From Alkalimarinus coralli (GTDB lineage: Bacteria; Pseudomonadota; Gammaproteobacteria; Pseudomonadales; Oleiphilaceae): DNA of 64,000 nucleotides. The DNA lies in the NCBI RefSeq assembly GCF_023650515.1, contig NZ_CP096016.1:2132001-2196000 (forward strand), given 5' to 3'. A program made the translations under genes and the position numbers. Shown here one piece after another: positions 53,020-62,727 of the stretch; the stretch's first letter is position 1; the number at the start of each line of letters is the position of its first letter. A model generated the notes under the pieces. That model saw only the letters and a program-made list of their open reading frames with translations, was not told the DNA's origin and searched no databases.

Positions 53020-53541
53020 ATGTGGTATTCGCTCGTAGGTCTAGTATCTTCATTTATGTTTTCGCCTGTTACACCTAGCGAAGCTTCATTTTACACCAAC
53101 GGGTTCCTATTCAGCCCACCGGCATGTGAGCATAAAGTCGTATTCCCCCGCTTTCCTCAGAGCATTGGCGTTCTCGCAAAAGATGAATCCACCTACTCTG
53201 CTCAACTCTATCTGCCCAATACATTTATGAGAGCTGATTGCAAAAATGATCGTCCTGAACGCAATGCGAAAAAGGCAGAGTGGCTAGAGATGAGGATGAC
53301 AGAGCACATCGAAAGCCTGGGCGGGAATACATTAATAATTCTGAATTATTCAGTAACAGACAACATCGCGAAGTTTGCAGCACAGCTGTTTATGGAGAAT
53401 GAAAGCATATTACTAAACGGTGCGCTTTACTTGGGAGAAGACACACTGCTCACCCTTACCACAATAGAACGAAACCGCGTTCGCCCGCATACTGATGCCA
53501 ACCGTTTTATGTCATCGGCGTTGATTTTAAAAAATATGTAA
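53020..53541 (+). CDS. Hypothetical exported protein
   Basis: A 173-residue protein without recognised family. The N-terminus MWYSLVGLVSSFMFSPVTPSEA looks like a signal peptide or anchor, so the protein is probably periplasmic. The rest is mixed alpha/beta with two Cys residues (PPACEHK, RADCKND) that could form a disulfide. ATG 53020 is used: AGGGGGAG lies about ten bases before it but only one base before the upstream GTG. It stands alone. Confidence 0.6.
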   Translation: MWYSLVGLVSSFMFSPVTPSEASFYTNGFLFSPPACEHKVVFPRFPQSIGVLAKDESTYSAQLYLPNTFMRADCKNDRPERNAKKAEWLEMRMTEHIESLGGNTLIILNYSVTDNIAKFAAQLFMENESILLNGALYLGEDTLLTLTTIERNRVRPHTDANRFMSSALILKNM

Positions 53542-53612
53542 TGGCGAAAAGCCGCCTAAATATAAGGCACAAAAATTAAAGTAAGCACATGCCGCATAAA
53601 AGCAATTTAGAG

Positions 53613-54029
53613 CTAATTCATCAGTTGAAGAATGAGCTTTTTATTTTCATCATCACTTCGCCTAAAACGCTTCAACAGCTCTAATTCATCATCTGTAGGG
53701 AGTAGCTTTTCAATCTCTTTTTGAAGATGGTCAAGCGACAGATTTACGTCGTTTTCATCAATAAACGCCAAGCCAGGTAACTCTAACTGCTCTTCATCTT
53801 CATGGTCATAATTCAGCTCTAACAAAGCATCTAGCTGAGTACCTGTTTTCAAGCAAAGATCAATCAGATTATCGATACTAGGGAAGCACCTTTTATCCTC
53901 CTGAGTAGACTCCCAAGCATTCACTACCGTCACATCGACCTGACAGATAACGCTAATATCATCTATTGTAAGGTGCTTTTCTTCTCTTAACTGCTTTAAA
54001 TGCTTGTGGAATTTACTGAGGTACTTCAT
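53613..54029 (-). CDS. XRE-family transcriptional regulator
   Basis: A 138-residue DNA-binding protein. The N-terminal helix-turn-helix (about residues 8-62: LKQLREEKHLTIDDISVICQVDVTVVNAWE) belongs to the Cro/C1 type. The C-terminal half is acidic and helical (DHEDEEQLEL; LPTDDELELLKRFRR), perhaps for dimerisation. Targets are unknown; no toxin or phage partner is adjacent. Confidence 0.8.
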   Translation of the reverse strand: MKYLSKFHKHLKQLREEKHLTIDDISVICQVDVTVVNAWESTQEDKRCFPSIDNLIDLCLKTGTQLDALLELNYDHEDEEQLELPGLAFIDENDVNLSLDHLQKEIEKLLPTDDELELLKRFRRSDDENKKLILQLMN

Positions 54030-54278
54030 AAGTCAACTTCCAGATGGATCAGCGGTAATCATATCAAACAACAATGGATTATGAATAGCTCTAAAGAATC
54101 ATTCGATCATTTACGCAAAATGGCAATTTAAGCTTAGCCTGAATGACTCGGAAATTAATATTATAGGAAAGGCTAGCTCTTATACTGAGAAAAATGAGGA
54201 TTTATTGGGCACTTAAATTAAGAGAAATAACGAGGGTGTTTTAAGGAGTACAATTTCAATACTTTTTACAGCGAATTG

Positions 54279-54296
54279 AAATTGGTAGGACTAGGC
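54279..54296 (-). repeat. Duplicate of the tRNA-Val 3' end
   Basis: The 18-mer AAATTGGTAGGACTAGGC occurs here and again at 54445-54462, where it covers the CCA end, acceptor strand and first bases of the T-arm of tRNA-Val. The two copies bracket 166 bp containing the tRNA's terminator and a G+C-rich segment with three small hairpins. Confidence 0.85.
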
Positions 54297-54413
54297 GATT
54301 ATTCGCTTCTCTCACCCTACGGGCCATCGCATTCGCGATGTTGTCTCACGGCTGCGCCGCTCGGCTCGAACATGCCTTCGGCAGTTCTCATCTGCACTCA
54401 GTTTATTTCAGGC
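54297..54413 (-). ncRNA. Structured segment downstream of tRNA-Val
   Basis: On the tRNA strand this segment can form AACTGCCGAAGGCATGTT, CGGCGCAGCCG and CATCGCGAATGCGATG hairpins and is distinctly more G+C-rich than its surroundings. It lies between the tRNA-Val terminator and the duplicated tRNA 3' end. It resembles in layout the rtT repeat downstream of E. coli tyrT. No protein frame is supported. Confidence 0.4.
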
Positions 54414-54440
54414 AATAAAAAAGCCCGCAAATTACGAGCT
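54414..54440 (-). terminator. Terminator of tRNA-Val
   Basis: On the minus strand AGCTCG pairs with CGGGCT (one G-T pair) around a 7-nt loop, followed by TTTTTATT. It begins 9 bases after the tRNA CCA end. Confidence 0.75.
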
Positions 54441-54448
54441 TTTAAAAT

Positions 54449-54525
<77 letters not shown>

Positions 54526-54709
54526 ACTGTGCAGCGGGTGCGTAATGTAACAAAGATATTTTCCCTGATCAAGAGAAATATACGTTCTATTCACACTATC
54601 TCTGCTCAACGAGAGATTCGCGTATCATACCTATTGATAGTGATCAAAGTACAATCAGTTCATACTCGTTAAAATGGCTTAACTAGCGTCCTTATTAAGT
54701 GCTTTTATT

Positions 54710-55318
54710 ATGAACAACGAACACTCAACTATCGTATACACAATTCGGGATTCGCTGTATATCAACTTAAACAATCGCTGTACGCTTAAGTGCTCATTTT
54801 GTCCTAAGTTTAATGGCAGCTGGCAGGTTCATGATTATGATTTGGCACTGGATCATAAGCCATCGGCAGAAGAAGTTATTGACGAAATCGGAGACCCTAC
54901 ACAGTACGACGAAGTAGTATTTTGCGGTTTTGGCGAGCCCACATTAAGACTGCAAGAGCTAATTAGTGTCGCCAGATGGGTTAAGCAGAAAGGCGGTAAC
55001 GTTCGCGTTAACACAGACGGCCTGGCAAACCTAGCCCACAAGAGAAATGTCCTTCCTGAGCTTGCAGACTGTGTGGATAGCCTTTCTATTTCAATGAATG
55101 GGCAAAATGAAGAAGTATATAACCAACACTGTAAGCCTGGTCTAAATAAATCATGGCACAATATGATGGGGTTTCTTGCAGCGGCGCCTAGCTACATTGA
55201 GGATGTAACCGCAACGGCGATAGAGGGTTTGGAAGGGGTTGATATTGATGCCTGCGAGAAGCTCGCAAAGAGCCTGGGAGTTAAGTTTAGAAAACGGGTA
55301 TTAGATATAGTTGGTTAG
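54710..55318 (+). CDS. TatD family-associated radical SAM protein
   Basis: A 202-residue small radical SAM protein with the iron-sulfur motif C-x3-C-x2-C as RCTLKCSFCPK (residues about 23-33), a GFGEPTLR segment binding S-adenosylmethionine, and RVNTDG. The sequence matches the family usually found near TatD nucleases, whose function is unknown. No tatD gene is adjacent here. Start ATG at 54710 has no strong ribosome site. Confidence 0.85.
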   Translation: MNNEHSTIVYTIRDSLYINLNNRCTLKCSFCPKFNGSWQVHDYDLALDHKPSAEEVIDEIGDPTQYDEVVFCGFGEPTLRLQELISVARWVKQKGGNVRVNTDGLANLAHKRNVLPELADCVDSLSISMNGQNEEVYNQHCKPGLNKSWHNMMGFLAAAPSYIEDVTATAIEGLEGVDIDACEKLAKSLGVKFRKRVLDIVG

Positions 55319-55357
55319 CCCAGGCACCAAAGCCAACTACCTTGTGAATCGCTAATT

Positions 55358-56365
55358 TTATACTTTGTAGTAATCTCGATACCATTCAACAAACTTCGCA
55401 ATACCTTCTTCTAGCGGTGTTGAAGGCTTGTAATCGACATCTTCGATCAATGCATCTACGTTTGCATAGGTATCTGGCACGTCACCCGGCTGTAGTGGAA
55501 GTAAGTTCTTTTCAGCTTTTTTACCTAAACAGTCTTCGATAACTTCAATATAACGTAGAAGTTCACAAGGATTGTTACTACCAATGTTATAAATTCGGTA
55601 AGGCGCTTTACTCGTTCCAGGGTCAGGCTTTTGCCCGTCCCATTCGATATTCGGTTGGGCAACCTGGTCAAGAGTACGAATTACCCCCTCTACAATATCA
55701 TCTATGTAGGTGAAATCCCGCCTGTGATTACCGTAGTTAAAAACATCGATAGGTTTGCCATCCAGAATACTTTTCGTAAACAGGAAGAGCGCCATATCTG
55801 GCCGCCCCCAGGGCCCATAAACGGTAAAGAAACGAAGCCCTGTAGTAGGTATTCCGTAGAGATGACTGTATGTATGGGCCATCAACTCGTTTGTCTTTTT
55901 GGTTGCTGCGTAAAGGCTTACCGGGTGATCTACATTATCGTGCACAGAAAACGGCATCGATTCGTTTGCCCCATAAACTGAACTACTTGATGCATATACC
56001 AGGTTCTCGACCTTATGATGCCTACATCCTTCAAGTATATTCATAAAGCCAACAACGTTCGCGTCGATGTAAGCGTGAGGATTTTCAAGTGAGTATCTGA
56101 CACCCGCTTGCGCTGCCAAATGGACAACTCGCTGAGGTTTATACTTTTCAAAGAGTTTTTCCATGCCGTCTCTATCTTCAACAGAAAGCCGTACGTCTGT
56201 AAAGTTAGGATGGCCTGTTAGCCTTGCGAGCCGAGCTTCCTTGAGACTAACTTCATAGTAGTCATTGAGATTATCTACACCGATAACCTCATCACCACGC
56301 TCCAGTAGCTGAATAGCCAAAGTGGAACCAATAAAGCCCGCAGTCCCTGTGACAAGAATTCTCAC
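55358..56365 (-). CDS. UDP-glucuronate 4-epimerase-like NAD-dependent epimerase
   Basis: A 335-residue short-chain dehydrogenase/reductase. The NAD-binding [12 protein letters not shown] is at the start, with catalytic Ser cluster [11 protein letters not shown] and Y-x3-K in [14 protein letters not shown]. The overall pattern ([34 protein letters not shown]) matches bacterial enzymes that convert UDP-glucuronate to UDP-galacturonate for capsule or LPS. MITE C lies 44 bp upstream of its start codon. Confidence 0.88.
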   Translation of the reverse strand: MRILVTGTAGFIGSTLAIQLLERGDEVIGVDNLNDYYEVSLKEARLARLTGHPNFTDVRLSVEDRDGMEKLFEKYKPQRVVHLAAQAGVRYSLENPHAYIDANVVGFMNILEGCRHHKVENLVYASSSSVYGANESMPFSVHDNVDHPVSLYAATKKTNELMAHTYSHLYGIPTTGLRFFTVYGPWGRPDMALFLFTKSILDGKPIDVFNYGNHRRDFTYIDDIVEGVIRTLDQVAQPNIEWDGQKPDPGTSKAPYRIYNIGSNNPCELLRYIEVIEDCLGKKAEKNLLPLQPGDVPDTYANVDALIEDVDYKPSTPLEEGIAKFVEWYRDYYKV

Positions 56366-56409
56366 TTCATACTCCTTACACCTTAATTAATTTATTCTGC
56401 ACAATAGTA

Positions 56410-56547
56410 GAGGCCTTTGTACGACCTTATAAGCGAATCAAAGACAAGGAAAAAATGACGAAAAAACGCAGTAGATATTTAATACATGAGCATTTTGAGT
56501 CATTTTTTAACGCTATATTGTAAGCACAGTACTTGTGCAAAGGTCTC
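56410..56547 (+). mobile_element. MITE copy C, 138 bp, most diverged
   Basis: Same orientation as copy A, with ends GAGGCCTTTGTACGA and CTTGTGCAAAGGTCTC, carrying several changes in both repeats and in the interior. Flanks are TAGTA (56405-56409) and TAGCA (56548-56552), an imperfect 5-bp duplication, so this looks like the oldest of the full-length copies. Confidence 0.8.
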
Positions 56548-56557
56548 TAGCAAGCGA

Positions 56558-57304
56558 TTAAAAAGCCAACATTACGCTAAGATAAGGGCCGTCAGTTCTA
56601 GCATCAACATTGATACCATCTACCTTACCGTCTAACCCCATCGCTCTGTAGCCCGCTTCAAGACCAAAAAAGCTGGCCCTGTATCTCATCATAGCAACGA
56701 GGTCATATGCGGAGTCGCTTCCTACGGTAACGGCGCTACCCTCTGCCCCAACAGACAATGATGTGATAGGTAACTCAAATATTGCGCTTCCGTATAGCAT
56801 CGGGATTACGGAATCAATATCGGTCTTACTATAAGCCGCCACAGGATTTGCGTTTTGCTCTCTTAGCAACAATACGCCGTCGAATACTTTTGCCGTTAGC
56901 CCTAAATCAAGATTGACCCAGTTATCCAGAATTTCATAATAAAGCGTAAAATCATAGTTCGTTAGATCCAGGCTTGTCTGAACTGCACCATCGAAGTTTT
57001 GGCCATTGAAATCAACATTGTTAACGGAGCCGTATGTGACTTGATCCATATCTGAATACTGAAAGCGGAAATTAGGAATCAGCGGCACAAAGTGTTCAAT
57101 GGATGCTGTAAAAATAGCTGAATCATTACGACTCAATCCCAGGTCTTTATCAACATCAATTTTTCCTCCGCCAGACTGTATAGTTCCAGATATGTCTGGC
57201 GACCAATAAGTCAGCGATGCTGAAGCTCCCAATACATCTGCATTCGAAGACACAGATATCAATGAGGCTGCTAATACTGAGATTCCTGCTTTTATATATT
57301 TCAT
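56558..57304 (-). CDS. Outer-membrane beta-barrel protein, TIGR04219-like
   Basis: A 248-residue exported protein: signal peptide MKYIKAGISVLAASLISVSSNA, then alternating beta strands (SASLTYWSPDISGTI, NFRFQYSDMDQVTYG, YDFTLYYEILDNWVNLDLGL) ending in Phe (PYLSVMLAF), as outer-membrane barrels do. The pattern matches the TIGR04219 family of small barrels with no known ligand. ATG 57304 has GGAG upstream, and the longer frame would overlap purC. Confidence 0.82.
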   Translation of the reverse strand: MKYIKAGISVLAASLISVSSNADVLGASASLTYWSPDISGTIQSGGGKIDVDKDLGLSRNDSAIFTASIEHFVPLIPNFRFQYSDMDQVTYGSVNNVDFNGQNFDGAVQTSLDLTNYDFTLYYEILDNWVNLDLGLTAKVFDGVLLLREQNANPVAAYSKTDIDSVIPMLYGSAIFELPITSLSVGAEGSAVTVGSDSAYDLVAMMRYRASFFGLEAGYRAMGLDGKVDGINVDARTDGPYLSVMLAF

Positions 57305-57335
57305 TCCATTCTCCGCAATTATTGTTATTCGATTC

Positions 57336-58046
57336 TTAAAACTCCACACCTAAGCGTCGCCCAACTTCTTCATAGGTTTCAATTACATTACCCAGGCCTT
57401 GGCGAAAACGATCTTTATCCATTTTTTTACGCGTTTCTTTGTCCCAGATGCGGCAACCGTCAGGGCTAAATTCGTCACCTAAGACAATCTTATCTTCACA
57501 AATACCAAACTCTAACTTGTAATCTATCAACAGCATGCCTGCATCTTCAAATAAGGCCTTGAGTACTTTGTTAACCTCAAAGGTAAGGCGCTTCATTTCT
57601 TGTAGCTGCTCTTCTGTCGCCCAACCAAACGACTGACAGTGATATTCGTTGATCATTGGATCATGAAGCTCATCATTTTTTAAGAACAGTTCAAATGTTG
57701 GAGGAGTCAGGTCTATTCCCTCCTCTACACCTAAGCGGCGACACAAGCTGCCAGCTGCGATATTTCTTACAACACATTCAACCGGAATCATTTCAAGCTT
57801 TTTAACCAAGCACTCTTGATCCGACAACAAGCGATCAAAGTGGGTAGGGATGCCTGCCTCTTCGAGTTTGGTCATAATAAACGCATTAAATTTATTATTA
57901 ACCATACCTTTGCGATTTAGCTGATCGATTTTTTGGCCGTCAAAGGCCGAAGTGTCATCCCTGAATAGCAATACAAAGCGGTCTGGGTTATCAGTTTTGT
58001 ATACAGACTTAGCTTTGCCGGCAAAGAGTTCTTCACGTTTTTCCAT
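57336..58046 (-). CDS. purC: SAICAR synthase
   Basis: PurC (phosphoribosylaminoimidazole-succinocarboxamide synthase) catalyses step seven of de novo purine synthesis. The 236 residues match the family (237 in E. coli). [28 protein letters not shown] is the conserved start and [20 protein letters not shown] the middle signature. It follows bamC on the same strand; dapA-bamC-purC order is frequent in gammaproteobacteria. Confidence 0.96.
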   Translation of the reverse strand: MEKREELFAGKAKSVYKTDNPDRFVLLFRDDTSAFDGQKIDQLNRKGMVNNKFNAFIMTKLEEAGIPTHFDRLLSDQECLVKKLEMIPVECVVRNIAAGSLCRRLGVEEGIDLTPPTFELFLKNDELHDPMINEYHCQSFGWATEEQLQEMKRLTFEVNKVLKALFEDAGMLLIDYKLEFGICEDKIVLGDEFSPDGCRIWDKETRKKMDKDRFRQGLGNVIETYEEVGRRLGVEF

Positions 58047-58158
58047 CAGGGTTATGCCTCAAAAATATTTAATTTCAACGTTCTCACAAGGCAGAGAATG
58101 CTCATGCCCCATTATCTTACTAACAAAATATGCGTTAACCTTAGGTCGCGCATGTGCC

Positions 58159-59217
58159 TTAAGATATATTATCCAGCAGCAAGTTAAGAATCTCCATCTC
58201 TTCAAGACGGGTAATCGGCTCACCCTCAGTCTTGTTTACAATCAAACGATAACCATCCTCAATCTTCTCAAGATCAAGCGTATAGTTATACTCTGGCCGC
58301 TGCTCATCTCCAGAAGAGAACAGCGATGAGAACCACCCCTCCTCTTCCTCTCGCCCGTAATCAAGATAGAAAATACCTTTACTTCTGTCACGGTCAGCAA
58401 CTTTTATTTTAGCACCACGTAACCCTTTTGTAGCTGCTCCCCAAGCACGCTCAAATGATAGGTCAAGCTTTAAATAGGGGCGCTCATTGTTGCCTGAAAC
58501 AAGCGCTACTTTTGAAGCCCCGCCAATATCAGTCGCCAACAGTGAGTAGCTGCGGTAAGACTGGTTATTTTCAAGATACGAGCTAATAATCTGAAGTAGC
58601 TTTTCTTCAGCCAGTCTACGCCCGGGCAGCCCAGACCATGTTTTGAACTCTTGAGGCCCTTTTTTCTTTGTATCCAACACCCTAACTTGCAGCTCAGTGG
58701 TGTTTCTCTTTACACCCTGCCCCAATTTAGCTTGCAACAGCAAAGGGCGGTCAACTGTAGAGCCCCCCAGACCTATTCTGGAAAGAAGCTGCTTTGACAA
58801 TAGACTAGAACCCAGCACTTCGGTCTGCATTAAGCCCAGTCTAGGATTTTCAAACTCAACTCGTACGCCGTTCTCTTCCCAAAACTGATCAAGTGATGGC
58901 CAAATGCGCCCTGGCGTTTCATTGACTAAAAGCCAGGACTGCTCATCCAACGTTTCAATGACATAATTTTCAGTTAAGATAGTTATTGTGGCGTCCGGCG
59001 GGGACGGCAACACGTACTCTTCGGGAAGGCTATCCCTGTTTTCAATGGGAGGAATGGGATATCTGGGCCTTATATCATCACTCCGATACCAGTCAGGCAC
59101 CACGATTGCCTGGCCACGCTCTGCGTCAACATAGTCATTTGATCTATCGCGTACAACACCACAAGCAGCTATCGATAATACTAATATCGTAACGACTAAA
59201 AATCTGATTAGGCTCAT
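58159..59217 (-). CDS. bamC: Outer-membrane protein assembly factor BamC
   Basis: BamC is a lipoprotein of the BAM complex that folds outer-membrane proteins. The N-terminus is a lipoprotein signal (VLSIAACGVVRDRSNDY, acylated Cys), followed by the disordered BamD-binding segment (VVPDWYRSDDIRPRYPIPP) typical of BamC. Length 352 (E. coli 344). ATG 59217 is preferred to a GTG three codons earlier. It lies 62 bp after dapA in the usual gene order. Confidence 0.92.
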   Translation of the reverse strand: MSLIRFLVVTILVLSIAACGVVRDRSNDYVDAERGQAIVVPDWYRSDDIRPRYPIPPIENRDSLPEEYVLPSPPDATITILTENYVIETLDEQSWLLVNETPGRIWPSLDQFWEENGVRVEFENPRLGLMQTEVLGSSLLSKQLLSRIGLGGSTVDRPLLLQAKLGQGVKRNTTELQVRVLDTKKKGPQEFKTWSGLPGRRLAEEKLLQIISSYLENNQSYRSYSLLATDIGGASKVALVSGNNERPYLKLDLSFERAWGAATKGLRGAKIKVADRDRSKGIFYLDYGREEEEGWFSSLFSSGDEQRPEYNYTLDLEKIEDGYRLIVNKTEGEPITRLEEMEILNLLLDNIS

Positions 59218-59279
59218 TAAATACACTGTTTTTTACGGGCTAATGAATCGACTTTGCAAATATGGGAGTTACTGCAAAA

Positions 59280-60155
59280 TCACAAAGCACCAGCACTTTT
59301 TAAGGCCGCTAGCACATCCTGATGATAAGCATCACTCAGAGGGGTCAAAGGAAGTCTTATGCCTGGTTGAATCAATTCAAGTTGCTGCAATGCCCACTTA
59401 ACAGGTATGGGGTTAGCTTCAACAAAAAGCTTACTGTTAAGGTCAGCTAATCGCTTATCTATTGCGCGCGCCTCTTCAGCCTGACCCGAAAGCGCCAGTC
59501 GGCACATCTCTGCCATATCCTTTGGTACAACATTCGCTGTGACAGAGATATTACCCTTGGCACCCAGCAAAATTAACTCAACTGCGGTCGCATCGTCACC
59601 AGAGTATACAGCCAGGCGATCACCCACCATTTCGATAAGCTCTTTGCCTCGAACCAAATCCCCGGTTGCATCTTTTACACCTGTGATATTAGGAATATCA
59701 GCCAAGCGCAACACCGTCGAATTCAACATATCAACGGCAGTTCTGCCGGGGACATTATATAGAATCTGGTCAACATCAACCGATTCAGCAATTTTTTTAT
59801 AATGTAAGTACAGCCCTTCCTGAGTTGGCTTATTGTAATAAGGCGTCACCAAAAGGCATGCATCGACACCAATATTTTTGGCCTCTTTGGTAAGGTCAAT
59901 GGCTTCAGTTGTGGAGTTTGCCCCTGTTCCTGCAATAACAGAAATACGACCTTGAACACGCTCAACCACACGTCTGATTACTTCACAGTGCTCATCAGGG
60001 TTTAGCGTTGCTGACTCCCCTGTTGTCCCCACTGCGACAATTGCATCAGTACCATTTTTTACGTGAAAATCTACAAGCCCATCTAATCGTTCCCAATCAA
60101 GTGTTCCATTAGGGTTCATTGGGGTAGCTAGCGCGACAAGGCTGCCAGAAATCAT
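59280..60155 (-). CDS. dapA: 4-hydroxy-tetrahydrodipicolinate synthase
   Basis: DapA condenses pyruvate with aspartate-semialdehyde in lysine and peptidoglycan-precursor synthesis. Tyr in ILYNVPGRTAVDM and the Schiff-base Lys in NITGVKDATGDL are the active-site residues. Length 291 (E. coli 292). It is the first gene of dapA-bamC-purC on the minus strand. Confidence 0.97.
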   Translation of the reverse strand: MISGSLVALATPMNPNGTLDWERLDGLVDFHVKNGTDAIVAVGTTGESATLNPDEHCEVIRRVVERVQGRISVIAGTGANSTTEAIDLTKEAKNIGVDACLLVTPYYNKPTQEGLYLHYKKIAESVDVDQILYNVPGRTAVDMLNSTVLRLADIPNITGVKDATGDLVRGKELIEMVGDRLAVYSGDDATAVELILLGAKGNISVTANVVPKDMAEMCRLALSGQAEEARAIDKRLADLNSKLFVEANPIPVKWALQQLELIQPGIRLPLTPLSDAYHQDVLAALKSAGAL

Positions 60156-60535
60156 ACATCACTCCATGCAGGGGGTTTGTGCAAAGTAAAAAAGGATATG
60201 TTAATCGCGAGCCCCCAGTTAAACAAGAGTTGAAGTCAGATTTAGCACCAGTTAGATATATAATTGCCAAATTAAATATCGTGCACGACGCCACTCATGA
60301 ATGGTGGCGAGCAACACAGGTCAAAAAGTAGCCAACCATAAATGACGAACAGCTTCACTCTCAGCATAATTCTTTACTAGGGTTGACAGCTAACTATACT
60401 TAAGCAGAACATATAAATTTTACTAACACCCCAATTTAATTAATAAAACACTCTAGGGTTTGAGAACCAACATGGCACTAAATAAGTGCTCTACCCTCGC
60501 TATCTAATTTAACTCTTAAGAATTGGACCGTTTAA
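60156..60535. other. Divergent intergenic region dapA/gcvR
   Basis: About 380 bp that must hold promoters for both genes. A TTGACA at 60383-60388 points towards gcvR without a -10 at normal spacing. No hairpin with a T-run, repeat or RNA gene was recognised. Confidence 0.4.
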
Positions 60536-61084
60536 ATGAGCACAACATCCACCAAAGAAAACCATCTAGTCATTTCTGCAATCGGCGGAGACCGACCAGG
60601 CATTGTAAATGAGCTTGCTAAAGCCAGCGCTGAAAATAACTGTAATATCATCGATAGCCGAATGACGGTGCTCGGGGGTGAATTTGCCGTTATCATGATG
60701 GTATCCGGCTCTTGGAACGATATTGCAAAACTTGAGAATACAATCCCTGCACTCGCTAAAAAGTTAGAGCTAACAACAATTATTAAGCATACCCAGCCGC
60801 GTGAACCCAAAGCGGCTATTTGCTATACCGCCAATGTCGTTGCGCTAGACAACCCAGGCATAGTTCATGAAATCGCAAACTTCTTTTCAAAGCAGAACAT
60901 CAATATCGACGATCTGCAGACTGGTACATATAGCGCCCCTCACACAGGCACACAGATGTTTAACCTGAATATGTCGATTACAGTGCCATCCGACACACAC
61001 CTTGCAACACTAAGAGAAGAGTTTATGGTGTTTTGTGATGACCTGAACCTTGATGCTGCGATTGAACCAGCAAGAAATAGTTAA
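60536..61084 (+). CDS. gcvR: Glycine cleavage system regulator, two ACT domains
   Basis: A 182-residue protein made of two ACT domains (about 8-80 and 92-175), the first starting HLVISAIGGDRPGIVNELAKA. GcvR in E. coli binds GcvA and represses the glycine cleavage operon when glycine is absent. Placement next to dapA on one side and a bcp-type gene on the other is the common gammaproteobacterial arrangement. Confidence 0.92.
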   Translation: MSTTSTKENHLVISAIGGDRPGIVNELAKASAENNCNIIDSRMTVLGGEFAVIMMVSGSWNDIAKLENTIPALAKKLELTTIIKHTQPREPKAAICYTANVVALDNPGIVHEIANFFSKQNINIDDLQTGTYSAPHTGTQMFNLNMSITVPSDTHLATLREEFMVFCDDLNLDAAIEPARNS

Positions 61085-61142
61085 GTATTGGCTCTGCTAT
61101 TTCAGCAATAACTCACAACCCGAATAAACTACGGTACCATCC

Positions 61143-61610
61143 ATGTCGAAAATAGAAATAGGTGCAACGATTCCCCAATTTGAGTCGACTGCCACCAACA
61201 ACACTACAGTGACCCCAGAAAACCTTAAAGGGAAGAACGTTGTCATTTATTTTTACCCAAAAGACAACACTCCAGGTTGCACTACGGAAGGGCAGGACTT
61301 TAGAGACCACTCAAAGGCGTTTGCTGATGCCAATACCGTTATTTTTGGTGTATCCAGAGATAGCCTGCGCGTGCATGAGAACTTCAAGAACAAACACGAG
61401 TTCACGTTTGAGCTTATTTCAGACCCCGACGAATCGCTGTGTAAGCTATTTGACGTAATAAAGCTTAAAAAGCTGTATGGAAAAGAATATATGGGGATTG
61501 AAAGGAGCACATTTTTAATCGATAGTAAGGGAGTTCTTCGAAACGAATGGCGCAAAGTGAAAGTTAAAGGCCACGTAGCCGAAGTGCTAGATGCAGTACA
61601 GAACCTATAA
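61143..61610 (+). CDS. bcp: Peroxiredoxin, Bcp/PrxQ type
   Basis: A 155-residue thiol peroxidase. The peroxidatic Cys46 is in NTPGCTTEGQDFRD, with the supporting Arg in VSRDSLRVHENF. The second Cys five residues on, which resolves the sulfenic acid in E. coli Bcp (TKEAC), is Gln51 here; Cys100 (ESLCKLF) is the only other Cys. It follows gcvR by 58 bp. MITE D lies 34 bp after the stop. Confidence 0.94.
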   Translation: MSKIEIGATIPQFESTATNNTTVTPENLKGKNVVIYFYPKDNTPGCTTEGQDFRDHSKAFADANTVIFGVSRDSLRVHENFKNKHEFTFELISDPDESLCKLFDVIKLKKLYGKEYMGIERSTFLIDSKGVLRNEWRKVKVKGHVAEVLDAVQNL

Positions 61611-61644
61611 AATAAGCCATAGTTTTCAACAGATATTTTTATAT

Positions 61645-61784
61645 GAGATCTTTGCACGACTACTGCGCTTACAAATACAGCGTTAAAAAATGACTCAAAA
61701 TGCTCATTTATTACTCATAAACTGCGCTTTTTCTTCATTTTTTGCCTTGTCTTTACTTCGCTCATAACGTCGTGCAAAGGTCTC
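61645..61784 (-). mobile_element. MITE copy D, 140 bp, with TATAT duplication
   Basis: A 140-bp element in the same orientation as copy B, ends GAGATCTTTGCACGA / CGTGCAAAGGTCTC, flanked on both sides by TATAT (61640-61644, 61785-61789). The inner inverted repeat AAAAAATGAC / TCATTTTTT is present. It is about 90% identical to copies A and B and closest to the partial copy E at its left end. Confidence 0.9.
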
Positions 61785-61790
61785 TATATG

Positions 61791-61831
61791 TGCGAGGAAA
61801 GCCCGAAGGAAGCGTATGGGCTTTCCTCGCA
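61791..61831. terminator. Perfect 14-bp hairpin downstream of bcp
   Basis: TGCGAGGAAAGCCC and GGGCTTTCCTCGCA form a perfect 14-bp stem around a 13-nt loop, without a T-run. If MITE D is removed, the hairpin lies about 40 bp from the bcp stop, so it was probably the original transcript end of gcvR-bcp. Confidence 0.6.
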
Positions 61832-62093
61832 ACAAAAGTCACTCATCTACACTCCCCCGCTCAATATTACTCACTCTTCGAACTGTTAATCTTTGTCAAT
61901 ATTTCAGCAAGCCTCGAACAAGTCACTTCCTGTTGTTGAAAGTGCTCACAATTCAGCCAATCACATCCCAAAAAAAACGTTATCCGCGTACTTAGAGCAT
62001 AAAATCAAATAAAATAATATTTAGACACACGAATATACAAATATTTACCCGCCCAAAACAGCGCAAACAACAAAAACAAAAGGAAGCTAATAA

Positions 62094-62666
62094 ATGAGAA
62101 CATTAAGCACTTTTTTGTTTATTCTCGCTCTTTTTCCTTTAACATCACAAGCAAGAAGTATCAGCGATGTTAAATTGGAAGAGATTATTAAAGTCGATAA
62201 CTCAGGGGCAGAGCTAACTCTTAACGGCGCGTCGCTAAGAAAGACCTATATGGTAATCAGCACTTATGTAGGTGGTCTTTACCTGGAGACCCCGTCACAC
62301 GATGAAAACAAAATTCTCGAAAGTGACGAACACCGGCGAATGCTTTTTCATGTACTCCTGCGCAAAGTAACTGCACGAAAAATTGCTCAAGCATTAAAAG
62401 ATGCCTTAGTGCTTAACATCAGCGTGGAAGAACAAAAGATCCTTGAACCGAATATCAATCAGTTTTTAGCCATGTTTGACGGCAAGTTAAAACGCGGGGA
62501 TGAGGTAAATCTTGATTATATTCCTGGAGAGGGAACCAGAGTTATAATCGGTGGTGATAATAAAGGGACAGTACCAGGAAAACAGTTTGCAGATGCTCTC
62601 CTTTCGGTATGGATAGGAGAAAACCCAGCAGGCAGCGGCTTTAAGCAAGACATACTGGGTTATTAA
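62094..62666 (+). CDS. Periplasmic chalcone-isomerase-like protein
   Basis: A 190-residue exported protein of the chalcone isomerase-like family found in many proteobacteria. Signal peptide MRTLSTFLFILALFPLTSQA, then the fold-defining strands VDNSGAELTLNGASLRKTY and the ALLSVWIGENPAGSGFKQDILGY ending. Bacterial members are not known to make flavonoids; fatty-acid binding is one proposal from fold relatives. It has AAAGGAAG 8 bases before the start. Confidence 0.8.
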   Translation: MRTLSTFLFILALFPLTSQARSISDVKLEEIIKVDNSGAELTLNGASLRKTYMVISTYVGGLYLETPSHDENKILESDEHRRMLFHVLLRKVTARKIAQALKDALVLNISVEEQKILEPNINQFLAMFDGKLKRGDEVNLDYIPGEGTRVIIGGDNKGTVPGKQFADALLSVWIGENPAGSGFKQDILGY

Positions 62667-62727
62667 CGTTCTTAGCCAACTTTCCCGCTCTACTTCTCCA
62701 CGCCAGGGATGGCAATATTTCCTCCAT

